The notes beneath the pieces were generated by a model, which saw only the letters and a program-made list of their open reading frames with translations, was not told the DNA's origin and did no database searches. A stretch of 64,000 nt of DNA from Fodinicola acaciae (GTDB lineage Bacteria > Actinomycetota > Actinomycetes > Mycobacteriales > HKI-0501). Shown piece after piece: positions 43,673 through 52,517 of this stretch (within the stretch, counting starts at the first letter, position 1; the number at the start of each line of letters is the position of its first letter). The stretch is taken from assembly GCF_010993745.1 (NCBI RefSeq), contig NZ_WOTN01000001.1, positions 127,235-191,234 on the forward strand, in the 5' to 3' direction. A program made the translations under genes and the position numbers.

Positions 43673-44572
43673 ATGCAGATCGGGATCATGCTGCCGAGCC
43701 GTGAGACCGCGATGACCGGCCGGCACGACGCGGCAGGCCTGGTGCGGTTCGCGCGGCGCGCCGAGGAAGCGGGCCTCGACTCGGTGTGGACCGGCGAATC
43801 CGTGTTGGCGCGTACGCGCGTCGAGCCGCTGTCGTTGCTCTCCGCGGTCGCGGGGGCGACCAGCCGCGTATGCCTCGGCACCGCCGCGCTGATCGGTCCA
43901 CTCCGCCATCACTTGGCCCTGGCTTCGCAGGCCGCGACGGTCGACCAGCTCTCCGGCGGCCGGCTCATCCTCGGACTCGGTGCCGGCGCGCCGATGCCGG
44001 AAAGCAGAGGCGAGTTCGAGGCGCTCGGCGTCCCGTTCGCCGGTCGTACGAGCCGGCTGGACGACCTGGTCGATCAGTGCCGCCAGTGGTGGCGCGGCGG
44101 CGACGCGTTGCCGGCCGTACAACCAGGCGGGCCGCCATTGTGGCTCGCCGGTGGCGACAGCCCACGTGTCATTGCGCGCGTCGCCAGCCATTTCGACGGC
44201 TGGCTGCCTTACATGCCGGACGCCGGAGCATATGCGCGTGCCTGGAAGGAGATTTCGTCGCAGACGGAGGAAAACGGGCGCATGGTGACACCTGGTCTTT
44301 ACGCGACGCTGGTGATCGCCGACCGAGCGAACGACGTTCTCGACGCGTATGCGCGTGCGTACTATCGCCAGCCGTTGTCGGTCATGAACCAGCTGCAGGC
44401 ATATCACGGGGGCTCGGCGGCGTCGTGTCTCGACTGGCTCGGCCACTATGTCGAGGCCGGCGCGCGGCACCTGATCCTGCGCATCGGATCGGTTGACGCG
44501 GATGAACAGCTGGATCTGATCGGTGAGCGGCTGCTGCCGGATCTACGCTCGATGTCGAGGAGGATTCCATGA
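43673..44572 (+). CDS. LLM-class flavin/F420-dependent oxidoreductase
   Basis: 299 residues. QIGIMLPSRETAMTG, LVRFARRAEEAGLDSVWTGES, VCLGTAALIGPLRHHLALASQAATVDQLSGGRLILGLGAG and PPLWLAGGDSPRVIARVASHFDGWLPY form the luciferase-like barrel. Start: the ATG at 43673 directly precedes the first strand; an upstream in-frame ATG at 43637 overlaps the palindrome. It overlaps the thioesterase gene by four bases (ATGA). Likely controlled by the divergent XRE-MmyB protein. Confidence 0.88.
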   Translation: MQIGIMLPSRETAMTGRHDAAGLVRFARRAEEAGLDSVWTGESVLARTRVEPLSLLSAVAGATSRVCLGTAALIGPLRHHLALASQAATVDQLSGGRLILGLGAGAPMPESRGEFEALGVPFAGRTSRLDDLVDQCRQWWRGGDALPAVQPGGPPLWLAGGDSPRVIARVASHFDGWLPYMPDAGAYARAWKEISSQTEENGRMVTPGLYATLVIADRANDVLDAYARAYYRQPLSVMNQLQAYHGGSAASCLDWLGHYVEAGARHLILRIGSVDADEQLDLIGERLLPDLRSMSRRIP

Positions 44573-45009
44573 CTGTGCTGTCGACCGATGACCTCGCGGG
44601 CCTGATCAGGCTGATCCCGTTCGCGGAGGAACTGGGGATCGAGCTGACCGAGGCGACTCCCGAGCGTGTGGTCGCCACGATGGCGTGGGCCGAGCAGAGG
44701 TGTACGACGGGCGGCGTCATCCACGGCGGCGCGTTGATGGCCTTCGCCGACACGATCGGCGCCTTGTGTGCGGCGGTGAACCTGCCGGCTGGTGCCGGCA
44801 CCGCGACGATCGAGTCGAAGACCAACTTCTTCCGCGCCGTACGCGACGGTGTCGTGACCGCGACCGGGAAGCCTTTGCACGTCGGACGGAGCACGATCGT
44901 CGCGCAGACGAACCTCACCGACGACAAGGGTCGGCTGGTCGGCCAGGTGACCCAGACGCAGGCGGTGTTGCCCGGCCGACCGCAGGACACACCGGCCGCG
45001 AAGGACTAG
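44569..45009 (+). CDS. PaaI-family thioesterase
   Basis: 146 residues, hot-dog fold. RCTTGGVIHGGALMAFADTIGALCAAVNLPAGAG carries the HGG...AD active-site motif, then ATIESKTNFFRAVRDG and STIVAQTNLTDDKGRLVGQVTQTQAVL. It hydrolyses acyl- or aryl-CoA thioesters. Start ATG overlaps the LLM stop, so coupled translation. The two may act on the same substrate. Confidence 0.9.
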   Translation: MTVLSTDDLAGLIRLIPFAEELGIELTEATPERVVATMAWAEQRCTTGGVIHGGALMAFADTIGALCAAVNLPAGAGTATIESKTNFFRAVRDGVVTATGKPLHVGRSTIVAQTNLTDDKGRLVGQVTQTQAVLPGRPQDTPAAKD

Positions 45010-46640
45010 TACGGCGGCTCTTCTGGGTAGCCGGGCTGCCTGTGTGGTGGTGGCCGGTTTTCGGTGGGTGGTGTGACGCCGCCGAGTGGTGGCGGCCGGG
45101 TGGCGTAGGTGTGGCCGGTGGGGGTGGTCCAGATGGTTTCGGCGGTGTCCGGGTCGATGCGGAAGTGCCAGTTGGAGTGGGTTTTGCGCTGGTGGTGGTG
45201 GGCGCAGAGCATCTCGTTGCTCTCCACGCACGTCTCACCACCGGCGTCAAACGGGATGCCGTGGTCGTACTGGCACCGTTCGGCGATGCGGCCGCAGCCG
45301 GGGCTGCGGCAGGTCTGGTCGCGCAACTCCACGAACTCGCGGACCTGCGGACTCGGCCGGTAGCGCCGCTCCCCGAGAGCGACAAGCTGTCCGGTCTGCG
45401 GGTCGTGCACGGCGGTTTTCCAGAACGCCGCCTGCGCGGCCAACTGGCGGCACAGCTCTGGAGGGATCGACCCGAATCCTGGCAGATAGCCAGGGTCACC
45501 GGTCAACCCGAGCAGGGTCCCGAGCGGGACCAGGACGCGGATGTCGATACGCGGCAACGGCTGCCGCAGAAACCCGACGGCAACCGGCCGGTACCCGCTG
45601 GCGGCGGACCCTCGACGCGGCGGGTGTCCTCCTCGGCGGCGAACCGGCGCTCACCGTCGCAGAGCTGGCCGCACATCTCGTCACACGCGTCCGGGTGCGC
45701 ATCCCGGTGCTCGGTTTCGCCGACTGTGGAATCGGTGTGCGCATCAGGCTGCGCATCAGGCTGCGGCGCAGCCGGCGGTTCCGGCCGCTGCTCAACAGCC
45801 GACTCAGCAGCCGACTCGGCCGGCGGGTCGGTTGGCGGGTTGGGTGGGTCGGTGAGGGTGTCGCGGAGCTTGTCGCCGATCGTGTTGTTGAGCCGGTCGG
45901 CCAGATCCTCGGACAGCCCCGGCATCGGGCCGATGCCGCCGCGGACCACGATGTCCACCAGAGCATCCGCGCGGCGCTGCTGAATACCACGAGGGTCGTC
46001 GGGTGCGGCGGTCCGCGCGTACGCGTCGATCACCGCCATCACCTGCACCACCTCATCGGCGGTCAACACCGCGCAGAGCAGGCCATGGCGTCATCCAAGG
46101 CACGGATCGAGACGTTGCGGGTCTTCTTCGCCGACCGATGCCGACGATTAGCCGCCTGCGGGTCGGCTTTGTCGATCTCGTACCGCAACGCCCGCCGCAA
46201 CTCCCGCGAGTTATACCCACCCGCCTTCGGCAGCACGATCGCCCGCACCCGCGCCGCGATCAGCGGGTCATCAACGGCGGCCAGCTCTTCGGTGCAGATC
46301 TGCGACGTGTAGTCATTGATCACCCCGGCCGCCTGCGCCACCCACACATCCCGATACGTACCGGTGACCTGCAACGACCGATCCACCCGCCACCGCGCCT
46401 GACCCGGTGTCAACCGCAACGCGGCAGCGAACTCATCAGCACACCAACTCCGCGCCAACTCCGCCATCATCGCCAACTTCTGCGCACCAGCAGCCGACTC
46501 CACCCGATCAAGCCCACCGCCGCATCCACAATCTCCGCATCCGACAACAACACAGGATCCGGCACATCGCGCGAGTCGAACAGCAACCGCAGACCACCAG
46601 AGGCACCCCCGGCGACCCGCGGCAACTCCTCAACCAACAT
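45006..46640 (-). pseudogene. Degraded DUF222 / HNH endonuclease (13E12 type)
   Basis: Start ATG at 46640 reads MLVEELPRVAGGASGGLRLLFDSRD. Shifts are then needed near 46503 (to ESAAGAQKLAMMAELARSWCADEFAAAL), near 46068 (to LTADEVVQVMAVIDAYAR) and near 45560 (to RIDIRVLVPLGTLLGLTGDPGYLPG). After the last shift the HNH region RDQTCRSPGCGRIAERCQYDHGIPF and ETCVESNEMLCAHHHQRKTH is intact. The catalytic HNH is therefore readable but not in one frame. These genes are mobile, multicopy elements in actinobacteria. It overlaps the PaaI gene end by four bases. Confidence 0.87.
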
Positions 46641-46688
46641 AACCCATATCGTACAGACGTTCGAGAACACTTCGAACACCGGGTCCGG

Positions 46689-47636
46689 TCAAACGGCGCG
46701 GAAGGTACGCCGATAGGCCATCGGCGACTGCCCGACGTACCTGCCGAAATGCTGGCGCATCGCCACCGAGCTGCCAAACCCACAATGTCGACAGATGACC
46801 TCGACGGACAGGCTGGTGGTCTCCAGCAGCTCCTGAGCACGGTGTACGCGCTGCCGCAGCAGCCACCGCAGCGGCGTCGTGCCGGTCTGTTCCTGGAATT
46901 TTCGGCGCAGCGTACGCGGACTCATTCCCGCGTACGCCGCGATGTCCGCGATGGTCAGCGGCTCGGCGAGCCGTTGCCGGACCCACCGCATCGTCGGCTC
47001 GAGCGAACCGAGCGCCGGATGTGTCGTGTACGGCGCCTGACCTCCGTCGCGCTGTGGCGCCGCGACCATGTGGCGAGCGACGTCGGCGGCGACCGCGGCA
47101 CCGAAATCCTTGCGGATCATATGAAGACACATGTCGATGCCGCTGGCGGCGCCGGCGGAGGTGAGTACGTCGCCGTAGTCGACGAAAAGCGCCTTCGTGT
47201 CGACCTGCACCCGCGCATAGCGCTCGGCGATGACATGCCGCCGCGACCAGTGCGTCGCGGTCCGCCGGCCGTCCAGCAGCCCGGACGCCGCCACCACTCG
47301 CGCACCTCCGGAGCTGACGGACGCGATCCGGATGCCACGCCGATGCGCCTCCCTCAGCAGGTCAAGCGCTTCGGCTGAAGGCTCGTCGTGGCTGGCCAGA
47401 CCGATGACGACGATGGTGTCGGCGTCGAGTGCGTCGGCCAACGCGTACCTGGCCGTATAGCGATACATCTCGACGCCGCCGACGCCGGTGACGGCCAGAT
47501 CGTGACCGTCGCCGCACACGCGTACGTCGTAAAGGCGCTGCTTTTCCGATGAGTACGCGGCACTGAACACCTGCAGCGGCATCGACAGGTCGAGGCTGTG
47601 GACCCCGTCGAAGACAAGAACTGCCAGCCGATGCAT
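46689..47636 (-). CDS. GlxA-type AraC regulator with DJ-1/PfpI domain
   Basis: 315 residues. N-terminal DJ-1/PfpI domain (LAVLVFDGVHSLDLSMPLQVFSAAY, DADTIVVIGL) and C-terminal AraC pair (LTIADIAAYAGMSPRTLRRKFQEQTGTTPLRWLLRQRV, VICRHCGFGSSVAMRQHFGRYVG). In the position of the family's SxCTG nucleophile elbow the sequence reads VSSGGARVVAASGLLDGRR, with no Cys, so it is a sensor and not an enzyme. Divergent from the frameshifted MFS gene. Confidence 0.9.
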   Translation of the reverse strand: MHRLAVLVFDGVHSLDLSMPLQVFSAAYSSEKQRLYDVRVCGDGHDLAVTGVGGVEMYRYTARYALADALDADTIVVIGLASHDEPSAEALDLLREAHRRGIRIASVSSGGARVVAASGLLDGRRTATHWSRRHVIAERYARVQVDTKALFVDYGDVLTSAGAASGIDMCLHMIRKDFGAAVAADVARHMVAAPQRDGGQAPYTTHPALGSLEPTMRWVRQRLAEPLTIADIAAYAGMSPRTLRRKFQEQTGTTPLRWLLRQRVHRAQELLETTSLSVEVICRHCGFGSSVAMRQHFGRYVGQSPMAYRRTFRAV

Positions 47637-47706
47637 GACCGAAATCTATCGGAGATCGGCATTCCCGCGTATGTCATGAAACCTCGATCGCCACGACGAT
47701 GAGCAG

Positions 47707-48917
47707 ATGCGGGCGACAGACCTACGACGCATCCTCGCCGTGCAGGGATTGCGCTCGTGCGGCTACGGATTCGGCAGCGTGTTCCTCGGAACAACGCTGG
47801 CGACAAGTGGACTGTCCGCCACCCAGGTCGGAGCCGTGTTCGCGACCATGCTCGCCGGCATGGCCGGCTCGTCGCTGCTGGTCGGCCGGTACGCGGATCG
47901 CCTCGGCCGGCGGCGCTGCTACGTCACCTTTCTCGTGGTCATGGCGGTCGCCGCCGCGGTGTTCGCTCTCACCGACTGGTTTCCGCTGCTCGTTATCGCC
48001 GCGCTCACCGGCACACTTTCCATCGATCCCAACGAATCCGGACCGATCAGCACCTTGGAACAAGCCATGATCGGCAATGCGCCTGCGCGCGTACGCGTTT
48101 TCGGCCGGTACACGCCGTCGCCTACCTCGCCGGATCACTCGGCACATTGCTCGCCGGCGGTCCCGCCGCACTTCGCGGTCTCTGGCCGGGTGTTCCGGCC
48201 GACCGGCGATGGCTGCTCGTCCTGTCCGTGTTGGCGATCCTCGCCGCGCTCATCGCCACTCGGCTCAGCGATGCCGTCGAACCGACGGTCGCGCACAGGT
48301 CGTGCGGGGGACTGGTGCATTCTCGCCGTACGGTGCGACGGCTTGCCGCCTTGTTCGCCGTCGACGCGTTCGCCGGCGGTTTCACCGCACAGGCGTTCCT
48401 GGTTTTCTGGTTCACCCGCGAATACGGCGCGACCGCGCAGCTGATGGCCGTCGTGTTTTTCGCCGCCGGGCTGCTCCAGGCGGCGTCGAGTGTCGTGGCA
48501 GGCCGGCTCGGCGAGCGCATTGGACTGCTCAACACGATGGTCTTCACCCATCTGCCGGCCAACCTGCTCCTTGCCGCGATTCCTTTCATGCCTGCCTTGC
48601 CGATCGCGGTGATTCTGCTGCTAGTGCGCTCCGCGCTGTCGCAAATGGACGTACCAGCACGCCAGGCCTACGTCGTCACCATGGTCGACCCCGGCGAACG
48701 CACCGCGGCCGCCGCCTACACCAACACCGCGCGATACGCCGCGCGGCCGGTCGCGCCGCTGGCCGCCGTCGCGCTGATGCAGTTTCCCTGGATCGGTCTG
48801 CCATTCCTCGCCGCCGCCGGACTGAGAATCGCCTACGACCTCACGCTCTACACGCTTTTCCGGCACGCGCGACCGATGAGTGACCAGGCACGAGCGTATG
48901 GTCATCAACCATGTTGA
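47707..48917 (+). pseudogene. MFS transporter with a single frameshift
   Basis: About 400 residues over two frames. The first half (47707 to about 48110) has a typical MFS start (AVQGLRSCGYGFGSVFLGTTLATSGL) and GRYADRLGRRRCYVTFLVV. The other half resumes at AVAYLAGSLGTLLAGGPAAL and runs to 48917 with five or six more helices (VFFAAGLLQAASSVVAGRLG). Loss of one base at TACAC-GCC near 48113 explains the break: insertion of one A would give the usual RYNAVAYLAG. A sequencing error cannot be excluded. Divergent from the GlxA regulator. Confidence 0.78.
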
Positions 48918-49684
48918 TCATCGGTGGCAGCGGCCTGCTTGGACGCGAGTTGGTACGCCAATCGCTGGCCGCTGGCAAGGAAGTCGCTGCGACCTATCTG
49001 ACGAGACCGGCCGAATTGGCCGCGTCCTGGCACCCGCTGGATCTGCGCGACCGAGACGCCGTCGCGGACCTCATGCGAGTCGTACGACCAAATGTCGTCA
49101 TCAACGCCGCGTTCCAGCAGTACGACTGGTCGAGCACAGCCGATGGCGCCGCGCATCTCGCACTCGCCGCGGCCGGAACGCGTTTTGTTCACGTGTCGAG
49201 CGACGCCGTCTTCTCCGGAGAGGCAGTCCATTACGACGAAACAGCAATGCCAGACCCGATAACTCCCTACGGTGCTGCGAAAGCGGCGGCCGAGACCGCC
49301 ATAAAAGCCATCGCGCCAAGCGCCGTCATCGCGCGTACGTCGCTGATTATTGGTGGCGGCGCATCACAACACGAGCGGCGCGTATCTGCCGGTGGCGAGT
49401 TTTTCGTGAACGACATCCGTTGCCCCGTCCACGTGACGGACCTGGCCGCCGCGTTGCTCGAACTCGCCGACTCCGACCATGCCGGCATCCATCACGTCGC
49501 CGGCACGGACGCGATCAGCCGTTACGAGCTCGGCAGGCTGATCGCCGAGCGTGACGGCTTGGATCCGGCCAGACTCCGGTCGGGTCGGCGCGTCATCGGA
49601 CCATTCGACGTGCGCCTCGACTGTGCCTGTACGCAGCGGAAACTGCGGACCAGGCTACGCGGCGCGCGTGAGTTCCTGGGCTAG
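48911..49684 (+). CDS. RmlD-like NAD(P)-dependent sugar or epimerase-type reductase
   Basis: 257 residues. Short N-terminus: LIIGGSGLLGRELVRQ (GxxGxxG), VVRPNVVINAAFQQYDWS, FVHVSSDAVFSGEAVHYDETAMPDPITPYGAAKAAAE with the YxxxK pair, and the RmlD-type C-terminal RCPVHVTDLAAALLELAD, HHVAGTDAISRYELGRLIA. The extended SDR fold suggests dTDP-4-dehydrorhamnose reductase-like chemistry; no other rml genes are near. Overlaps the MFS end by seven bases. Confidence 0.85.
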   Translation: MLIIGGSGLLGRELVRQSLAAGKEVAATYLTRPAELAASWHPLDLRDRDAVADLMRVVRPNVVINAAFQQYDWSSTADGAAHLALAAAGTRFVHVSSDAVFSGEAVHYDETAMPDPITPYGAAKAAAETAIKAIAPSAVIARTSLIIGGGASQHERRVSAGGEFFVNDIRCPVHVTDLAAALLELADSDHAGIHHVAGTDAISRYELGRLIAERDGLDPARLRSGRRVIGPFDVRLDCACTQRKLRTRLRGAREFLG

Positions 49685-49713
49685 CCGAAATGCCGACATG
49701 CGCGAGCCGTGAT

Positions 49714-49730
49714 ATGCATAACTCATGCAT
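49714..49730. promoter_or_regulatory. ATGCAT repeat palindrome at the start of the MarR gene
   Basis: Two ATGCAT hexamers are separated by AACTC (49714-49719 and 49725-49730). ATGCAT is itself palindromic, so the pair is an inverted and direct repeat. The second hexamer contains the proposed start codon. It is a likely MarR autoregulatory site. Confidence 0.5.
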
Positions 49731-50255
49731 GATAGAGTGGCGAATCTGGTCGGTGCCGCCGCGCTCACGATCGGTGACCAGCTGACGGCGGCGGCCACCG
49801 CGGCGGCAGGTACCAGCGCGAGCGGTGCGGCCGCGCTGATGGCACTGCACTACCAGCCTGGACTCGGCATTACCGAGCTGGGGACGCGGATCGGGCTGAG
49901 TCAGCCGGCAGCCGTACGCATGGTCGACGCGCTCGAGGCGGCTGGCCTGGTCAAACGTCAACGGCCGGGCGGACGCGCGATTTCGGTGCGGCTCACGGCC
50001 TCCGGTGCGCGGGCGGCCGAACGTGCCCGGCAGGCAAAGCAGGACGTGTTGGTGCGTACGGTCAGCCGCTTGCCGGCGACTCAACGCAAGGAGCTTGAGC
50101 GAGCGCTGGTGGTCGTGCTCGACGGCTTGTACGACGACGTCCGGTCCGAGCACGTCGTGTGCCGGCTGTGTGACCGCGATGCCTGTCTGGCAAAGAAAAA
50201 CGTGTGTCCGGTCGGCCGCGCGGCGCGGGAGCGAGGAGGTGGTCCGGATGGGTGA
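49725..50255 (+). CDS. MarR-family regulator with C-terminal cysteine cluster
   Basis: 176 residues. wHTH: GAAALMALHYQPGLGITELGTRIGLSQPAAVRMVDALEAAGLVKRQRPGGRAISVRLTASG. The C-terminus has CRLCDRDACLAKKNVC, four cysteines spaced 2-4-6, which could bind metal or sense redox. The ATG at 49725 lies inside the palindrome and the transcript may be leaderless. The EamA transporter start overlaps its end by eight bases. It likely controls that transporter. Confidence 0.85.
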   Translation: MHDRVANLVGAAALTIGDQLTAAATAAAGTSASGAAALMALHYQPGLGITELGTRIGLSQPAAVRMVDALEAAGLVKRQRPGGRAISVRLTASGARAAERARQAKQDVLVRTVSRLPATQRKELERALVVVLDGLYDDVRSEHVVCRLCDRDACLAKKNVCPVGRAARERGGGPDG

Positions 50256-51075
50256 GGCGTTCGCTCTGTCGGCCGCATTGTGTTTCGGCGTCACACATTT
50301 CGTCTGCGGTGTGCTGGCGAAGCGATCCGACGGCGTGACGGTTGCGTTGTACGGTCAGATAAGTGGCACGATCGCCAGCGTTCCACTGCTCTGGCTCGGC
50401 TCGTCGAGCCCGGGCGCTCTCGGTTGGGGTGCGTTGTCCGGTCTCGGGACGGCGGCCGGCATCGGCTGCCTCTATCTGGCGATGGGGCGCGGGGCGGTGA
50501 GCATCGCCGCGCCGGCCAGCGATCTGGGTGCGGCTGTTTTGCCAGTGTTGGTGGGGATCGTGTTTCTCGCCGAGCGGCCAGCGGTCTTCGCGCTCGTCGG
50601 CATGGTCGCGGCGCTGCCGGCGATCTATCTGGTCTCGCGCGGCAAGGAGACCGGCGCGTCCGACCTGAGCTCGTTGGGCCTGGCGCTGCTCGCCGGCGTT
50701 GGCTTGGGTACGCATTTCGTTGCCATTGGGGCGATCGGTCCGCACGACGGTTTCGCGCCGATCGTGGTCAGCCGGCTGGTTTCCGTGCTGCCGCTGGCCT
50801 TTCTGGCCGCGGTACGGTCAAAGCTGACGATGCCGGCGAAACCGATGGTCGGTGCCGCCGCGGCCGGGGTGGTCGGCACGCTCGCGACCGTGCTGTATTT
50901 TGTCGCGACACGCAGCGAACTGGTGGCGACCGCTGCCGTACTCTCCGCACTCTATCCGGCGATTCCGGTCGTCCTCGCGCTGGTTTTCCTGCGTGAGCGG
51001 ATCAGCCGCCGGCAGGTCGCCGGCCTGCTCTGCGCCGGCGCGGCGATCGGGTTGATCGCCGCGTCCGGAAACTGA
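50248..51075 (+). CDS. EamA/DMT-family transporter
   Basis: 275 residues with about ten TM helices in two EamA halves (ALSAALCFGVTHFVCGVLAKRSDGVTVALYGQ; FVAIGAIGPHDGFAPIVVSRLVSVLPLAF), closing with YPAIPVVLALVFLRERISRRQVAGLLCAGAAIGLI. It exports or imports a small metabolite. AGGAGGT lies seven bases before the ATG. It is coupled to the MarR gene and 38 bases ahead of hen1. Confidence 0.9.
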   Translation: MGEAFALSAALCFGVTHFVCGVLAKRSDGVTVALYGQISGTIASVPLLWLGSSSPGALGWGALSGLGTAAGIGCLYLAMGRGAVSIAAPASDLGAAVLPVLVGIVFLAERPAVFALVGMVAALPAIYLVSRGKETGASDLSSLGLALLAGVGLGTHFVAIGAIGPHDGFAPIVVSRLVSVLPLAFLAAVRSKLTMPAKPMVGAAAAGVVGTLATVLYFVATRSELVATAAVLSALYPAIPVVLALVFLRERISRRQVAGLLCAGAAIGLIAASGN

Positions 51076-51113
51076 CGGGCGTTTCGCCGCCGGATAAGGG
51101 ATGATCGGCGACT

Positions 51114-52517
51114 GTGTTGTTGACGATCACGACCGACCGCGAACCGGCGACCGACCTGGGCTTCCTGCTGCACAAGCATCCCGACCGGGTGCAGACTTTT
51201 GGTGTCAGCGCTGGACAGGCGCAGGTGTTCTATCCGGAGGCGGCCGAGCGGCGCTGCACGGTGGCGCTGCTGCTGGAGGTCGACCCGGTCGAGTTGGTAC
51301 GGGGACGTGGTCGCCGGGATGACGGCTTCACCCTCGGTCAGTATGTGAACGACCGGCCGTACGCGGCGTCCAGCCTGCTGGCGGTCGCCATGAACCAGGT
51401 TTTCCGTACGGCCATGGCCGGCCGTTGCGACAAGAAGCCGGAGCTCCCAAACAGCGCGCTGCCATTGACGATCCACGTGCCGGTGCTGCCGTGTCTCGGC
51501 GGCGCCGCGATGGCCGCTCGGCTGTTCGAGCCGCTTGGCTGGCGGGTCGACGCGGCCGAGATCCCTTTGGACGAAACGTTTCCGGAGTGGGGACCGTCCA
51601 GGTACGTCGACCTGACGCTGACCGGCACGATGCGGCTGGCGGAGGCGTTGAACCACCTCTACGTCATGATGCCGGTGCTCGACGATGCCAAGCATTATTG
51701 GGTGAGTCCGGACGAGGTCGACAAACTTATCCGCGCCGGCGCGGGTTGGTTGGCCACGCATCCGGACAAAGCGTTGATCAGTCGGCGATATCTCAACCAT
51801 CGGGGCCGGCTGTTCCGGTCGGCGATGAGCCGGCTGGCCGAGATCGACGACACCGAGCCGGAAGAGCTCGACAACGCGGTCGAGGAGTCCGAGGAAAAGC
51901 CGGTGCCGCTGGTACGTCAGCGGCACGGCGCGGTTTTGGCGGCGTTGCGCGCGTCCGGCGCCAGTCGGGTCGCCGACCTCGGATGCGGTGAAGGTGCGTT
52001 GGTCGCCGAGCTGCTGGCCGATCCGTCCTTCGGCGAGGTGCTGGCGACCGACGTTTCGGTGCGAGCGCTGGAGATCGCCGCGCGGCGGCTGCGGCTGGAC
52101 ACCATGCCGGAGCGGAAGAAGCAGCGGCTCAAGCTGTTCCAGTCGTCCCTGAGCTATCGCGACGAGCGACTGTCCGAAGTGGACGCGGCCGTGCTGATGG
52201 AGGTCATCGAGCACGTCGACCCGCCGCGGCTGTCGGCGCTGGAGCGAGCGGTCTTCGCCGAGGCCAAGCCGAAGACGGTGATCGTCACGACACCCAACGG
52301 TGAGTACAACGTGCGGTGGGAGAGCCTGCCGGCCGGACAGTTCCGGCATCGCGACCATCGCTTCGAGTGGAGCCGCGAGGAGTTTCGCGCCTGGTCGGCG
52401 AAAACCGCCGAGACATGGGGTTACCGTTTTCGGCTGCTGCCGGTCGGTCCCGACGACCCCGAGGTCGGCTCGCCGACGCAGATGGCCGTTTTCAGCCGGG
52501 AGGAGGTGACCGGATGA
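51114..52517 (+). CDS. hen1: Hen1 3'-terminal RNA ribose 2'-O-methyltransferase
   Basis: 467 residues. The N-terminal half is the bacterial Hen1-specific domain that activates Pnkp ligase (LLTITTDREPATDLGFLLHKHPDRVQTF, YAASSLLAVAMNQVFRTAMAGR). The C-terminal half is the methyltransferase: SAM motif DLGCGEG at 288-294, metal-binding EVIEH at 363-367 and HRDH at 412-415. It 2'-O-methylates the RNA end before Pnkp seals it, so the repaired RNA resists the same ribotoxin. GTG start at 51114. The stop overlaps the pnkp start (ATGA). Confidence 0.95.
   Translation: MLLTITTDREPATDLGFLLHKHPDRVQTFGVSAGQAQVFYPEAAERRCTVALLLEVDPVELVRGRGRRDDGFTLGQYVNDRPYAASSLLAVAMNQVFRTAMAGRCDKKPELPNSALPLTIHVPVLPCLGGAAMAARLFEPLGWRVDAAEIPLDETFPEWGPSRYVDLTLTGTMRLAEALNHLYVMMPVLDDAKHYWVSPDEVDKLIRAGAGWLATHPDKALISRRYLNHRGRLFRSAMSRLAEIDDTEPEELDNAVEESEEKPVPLVRQRHGAVLAALRASGASRVADLGCGEGALVAELLADPSFGEVLATDVSVRALEIAARRLRLDTMPERKKQRLKLFQSSLSYRDERLSEVDAAVLMEVIEHVDPPRLSALERAVFAEAKPKTVIVTTPNGEYNVRWESLPAGQFRHRDHRFEWSREEFRAWSAKTAETWGYRFRLLPVGPDDPEVGSPTQMAVFSREEVTG

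Noticed and set aside
45086-46312. Plus-strand ORF antisense to the DUF222-HNH relic
   Set aside because: It is the complement of a recognisable HNH gene; the protein is Arg/Gly-rich and has no domain.
45006-46640. Programmed frameshifting in the DUF222-HNH gene
   Set aside because: Three shifts without slippery heptamers or downstream structure that I can see. Ordinary decay explains it better.
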